64,000 nt of DNA from Chamaecrista fasciculata. Lineage: Eukaryota; Streptophyta; Magnoliopsida; Fabales; Fabaceae. The stretch is from the NCBI GenBank assembly GCA_003254925.1, contig QANZ01027638.1:250304-314303 (forward strand), in the 5' to 3' direction. Each line of letters opens with the position of its first letter. Positions within the stretch are counted from its first letter, which is position 1. The notes under the pieces were generated by a model. It was not told the origin of the DNA. It did not search any database and was given only the letters and a program-made list of their open reading frames with translations. Made by a program: the position numbers and the translations under genes. Of the stretch, positions 57,130 to 64,000 are shown piece by piece.

Positions 57130-58260
57130 TCAATTGGTGGACTCCTGTAATTCATAGCCAAAAGGATTTATGGAAACCCAATTCCATTGATCACGGCACA
57201 TCTCATCAATCCCATATTTTGCCCTACAAGGAAAATAATATTATAAGAATATTCGACAAAAGGAAATAAAGCCTAAAACTATTCATTTGAAATCAAATTA
57301 ACACTTACTTCCATTTAAGTTCCCTTTCTGCTTTCTCTGTTGACGCATAAACAATTTCAGCATCGCCAGGTCTCCGGCCAGCCATGACAAGTGGAATTTT
57401 CTGGATGGTAAAATAATTATACAAATTAACATGGTATAGAATGAAGTACAAAATGTTTCTCGAGTCCTGAAGTAGTAAAAAAACTTCAGTTTTTAATTTA
57501 TGCTTAAAACATCTAATGAAGCCAAAAAGATATCCAAAGATTCCATCAAGATGTCTACGAGCACACATCATGCAACTACACTAAAGACTAAAATTGCTGA
57601 TATGTGAAGTAAAAATCAGGAAAACAAGTAATAGAACAATTAGTCTATTACCTTTCCAGAGGCCTTTTCAAAAGCTTTAACCATCTCCAAAACTGAATTC
57701 TTTATATTTTAATTATTAAGTTACTCAATAATGAAACATAAATAAAGTATTAAGTTATAGAAAATTTCAATTTATGACTAAGAAGCTAGAACTTATATTA
57801 CTAATAAAATAACAATTCGATCTTTACTTAAAATATTATAAAATATACCGTTTGACTTCTGAAAAATAAAAAAAATGACATAGTTATTAGTCATANATTA
57901 CCTTTCCAGAGGCCTTTTCAAAAGCTTTAACCATCTCCAAAACTGAAGTTCCCTTTCCTGTTCCCAAATTGTACACCTTACAACCTGTATAAATGCACCA
58001 CAAAATCTAATGTCATGAAAACGTTTGTGCTTGGATATAGTTGGTCCCTAGTAATCACACATGTACATAATAGCTTAATTACAGAGGGAGAGTATTAAAA
58101 GTAGTAACATCATGATTGGAGTCTATAATTTCTCATTTGTATTTCTACATATCTACATTCAAACACAATAACACATTTAGGGTGTAGCCACAGCAGGGAA
58201 AAAATTTAAGTAAAACAGAGCATCCAAGCTTACCATGGCTGTTATTATGTTCTGTTGTTC
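57130..58260 (-). pseudogene. UGE: Captured 3' exons of a UDP-glucose 4-epimerase gene inside the CACTA element
   Basis: Reading leftwards, exon remnants join in frame: a short piece ending ...TTEHNNSHG (donor at 58233), then 57902-57984 ([20 protein letters not shown]), 57309-57400 ([20 protein letters not shown]) and 57130-57223 ([20 protein letters not shown], continuing FGYELQEST, stop). This is the C-terminal third of a plant UDP-glucose/galactose 4-epimerase; the N-terminal NAD-binding fold and catalytic YxxxK are missing. No stop or frameshift was seen in these exons, and GT-AG junctions are intact. Upstream of 58260 the homology stops abruptly at unrelated sequence. Since the whole lies between CACTA ends, this is gene capture rather than a resident gene. 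A partial copy of exon 57902-57984 is found at 57647-57697. Expression is unknown. Confidence 0.85.
57647..57697 (-). repeat. Partial duplicate of a captured epimerase exon
   Basis: The 51 bp are identical to 57897-57947 (exactly 250 bp apart) and include the donor site and the codons for FEKASGK. The remaining part of the exon is not duplicated. Confidence 0.85.
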
Positions 58261-58660
58261 AAGTGCAGCAGAAACTTGTCGGCCCGAACTGCAGTGACGT
58301 GGCAGTTCGCCGATCCCACGACAGCTGCGACACCGAACGACCACAGCAGCAATTCAGAGTAGTTCAGTGCTGTCAGTGCTGTCGTCATTGTAGTCATTCT
58401 TAGAGATGATATAGACATACTAATATTACATTGTGAATCTGGAATCAAATGTACCTCCTAGTTTGGTCATGGAATCATTGAAAATAAATAAATCGATGTC
58501 ATCAAACCTGTTGATCAAGAGGATGACGAAAGTCATCGGCATCTAGATTTCGGAAGACAACAGAAGCCGCTCTGCGAATGCTAATTCCAACTTTTCAGAA
58601 GACAAGTCCGGCAAGTCCGAAGGAATGAGTGGAAGAGAATTGGATTTGTGAAAGAGGTAA
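58245..58660 (-). other. GC-richer segment of unknown origin in the CACTA element
   Basis: This block is clearly richer in G and C than the AT-rich element around it. It holds a 67-codon open frame (58245-58448, minus) with GVAAVVGSANCHVTAVRADK, and a further piece near 58500-58660 ending in a plausible donor (AACAG then GTTTGA). I do not recognise the product. It may be a second captured gene piece fused upstream of the epimerase exons. Confidence 0.4.
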
Positions 58661-58961
58661 AGTGCATAGAAAGGCATTCTAAGATTAATAAATGGGTGTG
58701 CATTTCAAATTTAGCAAATATATTGGCGCCATGGATTTTCCTTTTCATTCTCCCGCTTTAATTTGCCAAAAGTAATAAATGGATGACTTGGGTTTACTTT
58801 TTCGGTTATCCTATATGAACGTGGGTGGAGTAATGTGCTTTGCCATGGACTACACTTATATAATTTCTTAATTTAAAGGGTTTTCAAATTTCAAGTAATT
58901 AACGGCAAAGTATTAAATATTTAGTTATATTTTTATATCAAATGGTAAACAAATAAAACAA

Positions 58962-61610
58962 GGTAAAAACACTATTTTCATCCTTAAAATTTACATAAAC
59001 TTTCAAGTTCATCCCTAATGTTTTTTTTCCATAATTTTGTCCCCTAAAGTTTTAAATTTTGATCTATTTAATCCTTTATTCTTACTTTAGCCAAATATTA
59101 CGACGGGATCTACACGACTAATGACATGTAATATAAAATTGATGAAAAAAAAATTCAAATCCTAACTCAGATTGAAAAACAGGATGATGTCTATCATTAA
59201 TTTATTGAAAGAAGCTAGTCTAAGAATACAATTGACCAAAATATAAAATATTGAGGATGAAATTGATAATAAAAAAAATATTGGGGAGGAAATTAAAAGT
59301 TAAGGTAAAGTTTAGGGATGAAAAGGGTGTTCTTGCTAAAAGAAAAAAATGACCCAATACTCAAATACAAGATGAAAATGACACTTGAGATTTCAAAAAT
59401 AATCAAATTCAAGTTGACATTAAAGTTTATAAAGGATCTCAAATCAACCCAAATTTAAATTGAACTAGATACTAAAAGAGCTCAAGATTAAATCAAATAT
59501 GAAGTCGTACTTAATTATATCTTGGATTAGGTTTAAATTAAATTAAATCAAATAATAAGTCTCAAATCAAATCAAATTAGATCAGGTATGGATTTAAATT
59601 GAATTATATTTTAAATTAAGTCGTAGTAATGTGAAGTCTTAAGCCAAATTGATAAATTCTAAATTTAAAATGAATTAAATATTGAATCAAGTTCAAATTC
59701 AAATAAAATAAAATAACTAAAAGGTAATTGTATACTACAAGTTGTATGTATCATTTTTTATACCTGGAATTTAATAGATAGCGTAATCATCGTAATCAAT
59801 AAAAAATCAAATTAAATTTAAAACCTATTAATTGGCAGTTTATAGTTTAGAGTTTAGGTTTAATATTTGGGGTTCTAGTATTTAAAAGTTTAAGGTTTAG
59901 GGTTAGAGTTTAAATTTAGGATTTAGGATGTAGAATTTAGGATTTAGGGTTTAGATTTAGGATTTAGGTCATCTTTAATCATGTTCAAATTCAAACTAAT
60001 TAAATCAAATAATTAATAGCTAATTTTATACTATAGGTTGTATGTATCATTTTCTATACTTGATATTTGGATAGTTTTATCATTAATTTATTTTATTCGA
60101 GCTCAATCTAAAAAAAGGCAAAAATACTCTTTTGTCAACTTTGTCTCTGAAATTTTATATTTTGATTAATTTTTTTTCTTACTTTAGCTAAATATTAATG
60201 ATAAATTCTAAGTGACTAATGACATATAATATAAAATTGATAGTAAAAGTAAGTCAAATTTGTTGTCAACTTATTAGAAGAAGTTAGTCAAAGGATAAAA
60301 ATGAGCAAAATGCAAAATATTATGGATGAAATTGACTAAAAAAATATTGAGAACGAAGTTAAAAGCTAATATAAAGTTTAGAGACAAAAATAGTGTTTTT
60401 GCTAAAAGAAAAAAGATGACCCACTACTCAAATGCAAAATAGAATTGACACTTTAAAATTTCAAAATTAATCAAACTCAAGTTGACATTAAATTTTATGA
60501 AGGATCTCAAATCGATTCAATTTAAATTGAACTAAATACTAAAAGAGTTCAAGATTGAATCAAATATGAATTTATACTTAATTACATCTTAGATTAAGTT
60601 CAAATTTATACTAAACCAGACAATAGGTCTCAAATCAAATCAACTTTAAATTGAATTAGATGGAGTATGAGTTCAAACTGAATTATATCTTAAATTAAGT
60701 CGAACCAATGAGATGACTCAAACCAAATTGATGGAATCTAAATTTAAAATGATGAGATCTTAAATTCTCCTCAATTGGAATTAAATCAAATAACTAATAG
60801 ATAATTGCATACTACAAATTATATGTATCATTTTCAATACTTGATATAAAACATCTAGTGTGATCATCTTATACTAGTTAAATCTAAAATGAAAAGAAAA
60901 AATGACCTAATACTCAAATACAAAGTGAAAACAACAATTGAAATTTCAAAATTAATCAAATTTAAGTTGACATTAAATTTTATAAAGAATCTCAAATCGA
61001 CAGAAATATAAATTAAACTAGATACTGAAAGAATTCAAGATTATATCAAATATGAATTAATACTTAATTATATCTTAGATTAAGTTTGAATTTATATTAA
61101 ATCAGATAATAAGTCTCAAATTAAATAAAATTTAAATTGAATTAGAACTAAATTATATTTAAATTAAGTTGAACTAATGAGAGAACTTAAATCAAATTGG
61201 TTAAATCTAAATTTAAATTGAATTAAATTTTGAATCAAGTTAAAATTCAAACAAAACAAGAAAACCAATAGCTAATTGTATACTACAATCTGTATATATC
61301 ATTTTCGTTATCTTTGGCCAAAAAAAAAAGAACATGATATATTATCAGAGTTCAATCTAAAACAAGAAAAAAAAAATTGTCAATCCTCATCAAATATAAA
61401 GTGAAAAATGACGGTTGGGATTTTAAAATTATTTAAATTCAAGTTGATATCAAACTTTGTATATATATAAAAGATCTCAAATTGATTCTAATTTAAACTG
61501 AACTAGATATTATAAACAAATACAAAATTAACCGAATATGAAGTCAAACTTAATTATGTCGTAGATTAAATTCGAATTTATATTAAATAAAATTTGAAAA
61601 AAATTAAATA
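58962..61610. repeat. Higher-order AT-rich repeats in the CACTA interior
   Basis: A phrase AAGTTGACATTAAATTTTAT and following GATCTCAAATCGA recurs at about 59411, 60478, 60963 and 61442, spaced about 1067, 485 and 479 bp. Another phrase, GG(C/T)AAAAATACTCTTTT, occurs at about 58963 and 60117. Thus a unit of roughly 480 bp lies within a longer unit of about 1.15 kb. Confidence 0.7.
59840..59967. repeat. Degenerate telomere-like TTTAGGG stretch
   Basis: Many TTTAGG, TTTAGGG and GTTTAGG words follow each other, related to but not a clean array of the plant telomere repeat. It probably arose by local expansion of a simple repeat. Confidence 0.5.
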
Positions 61611-62838
61611 GTTAATTCTACTTTAAATTTGAATAGTTTCGACCTATTCTAAAAGATATATGAATGTTTAGTTCTCAACAAAATTTAAAAATTATATCTC
61701 AATTAATATAATTATTTAAACTTTTTGTATCTTAAAATTTGAATACCATGAGATTTGTATCTTAAAAGATATAACTGTTTAGATCTCAACAAAACTTATG
61801 TCGGTAAAAAAACAAATTTTATTTTATTTTATTGGATAACATGAAAAATAATATAAAAAAAAAATATCAACAGTCAACATGTTATAGGGAAGAAATGGCT
61901 CAGAAAAAACATGTTATACAGACTAGAGTATTCCTTCAAATAGAAGAAAATAAGAACACTTCATACTATTTAATGTCATTAATACTATCTGTTAGATTTA
62001 TAGTGGCAGCAATTTCAAATTTATAGATAAAATAATAATTTTTTTTAATGAAAGACTTATTCATATGTAAGTAAAAGATTTTTTACATCTAAAATTATAT
62101 TTAATATTACCAAATAAATGATTTATTTTCCTATTTAATAAAAAGTACTAAAAATGAAAATCAGTTATTGCATAAGTTGATAGAATTTTAAATTTATAGG
62201 TAAAATAATAACCTTTAAGTGACATAAATATTAAATTGTAGTATATATTATTTATTCCTGCAATTTTATTTACTGTCACTAAAACAATTCATAAGATTTA
62301 TAGTGATAACAACTTCAAATTATAGGTAAAATAATATTCTTTTAGTGACAGTTTTGTTTATCTGTAAGTAAAAGTTTCGTACATCTATAATTATATTTAA
62401 TGTTCTCATATAAATTATTTATGTTGTCTTGTTTAATAAATAATTATAAAACAATTAATATCAATAATTACATATAGTGATAGAATTTTAAATCCGTAGG
62501 TAAAACAATAACCATTTAGTGACACAATTATTTAATTGTAGGTAAAATGATAACCATTTAGTGACAGTTTTATTTATCTGTAAGTAAAAGTTCCATACAT
62601 CTATAATTATATTTAATGTTTCCAAATAAATTATTTATATTATCCTATTTAATAAATAATTCTAAAACAATTAAAATAAAAAATTACATACAGTGATAGA
62701 ATTCTAAATCCGTAGGTAAAACAATAACCATTTAGTGACTCAATTATTTAATTGTAGGTAAATACTACATCTACCTATAGTTTTGTAAATTGTCACTAAA
62801 ACTATCCGTAGGTATATGTCAATTTTCTTGTAGTGTAA

Positions 62839-64000
62839 GCTAGACATAATTCCTATTAATAAAAGATCTCGTTGTACAAGTGATCGAAGAAGTTTCAATT
62901 AGTATGATTTGATTCAAATTGTTTTGACGATGATATTGTGATTTGTGATTACCATTTGTCATTGATTATACTCTTCCGACTTTAAGCTCTTAAAAGTGTC
63001 ACTTTTAGGCGTTTTCGATATGATTTCTTGCTGATCACTCTAATTATTAGATTTTTTGCGTAAATGGCTTCCTTCATGATGACATTTTAGAAAAAGGGTT
63101 TGAAAAATACAAGCTTCTATATCCATCTATCACTTGTCTTTGTCTGTGAGCATCTTCTCCAAGCCGTCCAATTAATTAGGGTTAACTTTTTTCCATCCAA
63201 TATATATTACAATATTCACACTTTCATCATCTCCAGAAAATATCCCATGCTGCACATCTTGATTTCCCAGAAATATCTAGATTTAGATTATATGTCGAAT
63301 TAACTATGACAAGACATAGCAACCAATATATATATACATACGTATTTTTTATGATTAACTTAAAAATTATTCTATAAATATCTTCGTATAATTGAATGCA
63401 AATGTTTTGCTGGCAAGTATATAACAATCAGAAAGTGACATAAACTGTTTCACCCAAGAAAGATTGGAAGAAGTTCTAGTACTCATTAATTACCAGTTAC
63501 TTCAATCCTTGTTTTCTTTTATTTCAGGCCAAAAAAATCAGTGTTTTCTTTTTTCTTTTGAGGTCCTTTTTGCAATTTGGGTTTATGACTTTTTAGTCTC
63601 TCATTCGTTTTTTTAAAGCAACATTGAAAGAGGAATTAAAAGGTGATGTCTCAACTCTCAACAACTTATTAATCAATAAAAACTCGATCTGCAACACAAA
63701 AGTGAAATGCTTCATCTAATTTAATTTACATAAGAAATTATAACAAATAAGCATCCTTTAATGAGGGCCATGTTGACGTAGTGGCATTGCATGACTTGAT
63801 TGATGTAAATTCTAGTATATATATATATATATATTAATTAAATGTGTATGTGGAAAGAAATATAAGACTGGGAGCATTAGTAGAGAGATGACGTGTCTGA
63901 GATTTGAGAAGAGAGAGGCTACAAGAGCAAAAGTGAAAGAATGATGGTAACAGCTACAAAAAATGCAGATAATCTTGAAGCTCCATGATGATCATGATTT
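62839..64000. other. Sequence right of the CACTA element, no gene recognised
   Basis: AT-rich DNA with a (TA)n run near 63815-63834 and a micro-insertion at 63521-63541. Short open frames carry no known domain. Confidence 0.5.
63521..63541 (+). mobile_element. Micro-insertion with 11-bp direct repeats
   Basis: TGTTTTCTTTT at 63510-63520 is repeated at 63542-63552 around ATTTCAGGCCAAAAAAATCAG. The low-complexity repeat makes this one less sure than the others. Confidence 0.5.

Larger units (their letters stand above)
55836..62835. mobile_element. 7.0-kb non-autonomous CACTA (En/Spm) DNA transposon carrying host gene exons
   Basis: The left end CACTACAACAAAAGTG and the right end, reversed, CACTACAAGAAAATTG are CACTA termini. 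TAA flanks both (55833-55835 and 62836-62838), the 3-bp duplication of this superfamily. Subterminal regions (55836-56170 and about 62170-62835) repeat short words such as TTTAGTGACA and TGTAGGTA in both orientations, the likely transposase-binding sites. No transposase frame was found. The interior holds 170-bp tandem repeats (56494-56850), captured UDP-glucose 4-epimerase exons (57130-58260), an unidentified GC-richer segment (58245-58660), and long AT-rich repeats (58962-61610). Confidence 0.9.

Noticed and set aside
57305-57571. 88-codon frame as an independent gene
   Set aside because: Only its last 31 codons are epimerase; the rest is intron read through.
61310-61335. TTGGCC plus poly(A) in the CACTA interior as a micro-insertion
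   Set aside because: The motif fits, but no flanking duplication could be found.
1-64000. tRNA, rRNA and CRISPR features
   Set aside because: None seen on either strand; the only tRNA-like promoter boxes belong to the Au-type SINE.

Overview
The window is AT-rich nuclear DNA of a eudicot plant. Its genes are split into many short exons with GT-AG introns, its proteins are plant housekeeping and signalling types, and its repeats are plant families (Au-type SINE, Mutator-like, hAT-like and CACTA elements, a TRIM). It is a draft assembly, with one 258-base gap (28768-29025) and isolated N bases at 41365, 42643, 53483 and 57896.

Ten coding loci were modelled exon by exon, and in nine the frame stays open across every junction. 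Left to right they are: the first exon of a 20S proteasome alpha-4 gene (minus, runs off the left edge); an AHK1-type hybrid histidine kinase (minus, 13 exons); an ERD7-like senescence-domain protein (minus, 4 exons); a GH38 alpha-mannosidase (minus, 29 exons); the proteasome ubiquitin receptor RPN10 (minus, 10 exons); an MLO-like membrane protein (minus, 15 exons); a single-domain rhodanese of the STR18 type (minus, 6 exons); a NOL1/NOP2/Sun RNA cytosine methyltransferase (plus, 9 exons); a calmodulin-lysine N-methyltransferase (plus, 7 exons, one intron with a U12-type donor); and the 3' exons of a UDP-glucose 4-epimerase gene lying inside a DNA transposon. The rhodanese and methyltransferase genes are divergent, about 1 kb apart. 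From memory of the Arabidopsis map, HK1-ERD7 and PAD2 / GH38 mannosidase / STR18 / m5C methyltransferase are also neighbours there, so the gene order looks like an old eudicot block.

The right-hand end (55.8-62.8 kb) is dominated by a 7.0-kb CACTA element with CACTAC ends and a TAA target duplication. It has no visible transposase. Inside it, on the minus strand, the last exons of a UDP-glucose 4-epimerase gene keep an open frame and usable splice sites. Smaller elements sit in introns and promoters: a Mutator-like element 178 bp upstream of ERD7, a hAT-like MITE upstream of MLO, a TRIM array in an MLO intron, a CCGG-rich element just upstream of RPN10, and a LINE inserted into an older MITE.

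The most unexpected pattern is a set of at least a dozen very short insertions (13-22 bp). Each is little more than a poly(A) or poly(T) run, often joined to GGCC, and each lies between perfect direct repeats of 9-19 bp. They look like the extreme short end of target-primed retrotransposition.

No tRNA, rRNA or CRISPR feature was recognised. Exon borders were placed by reading frame, splice consensus and remembered family sequences. No alignment or database search was run.
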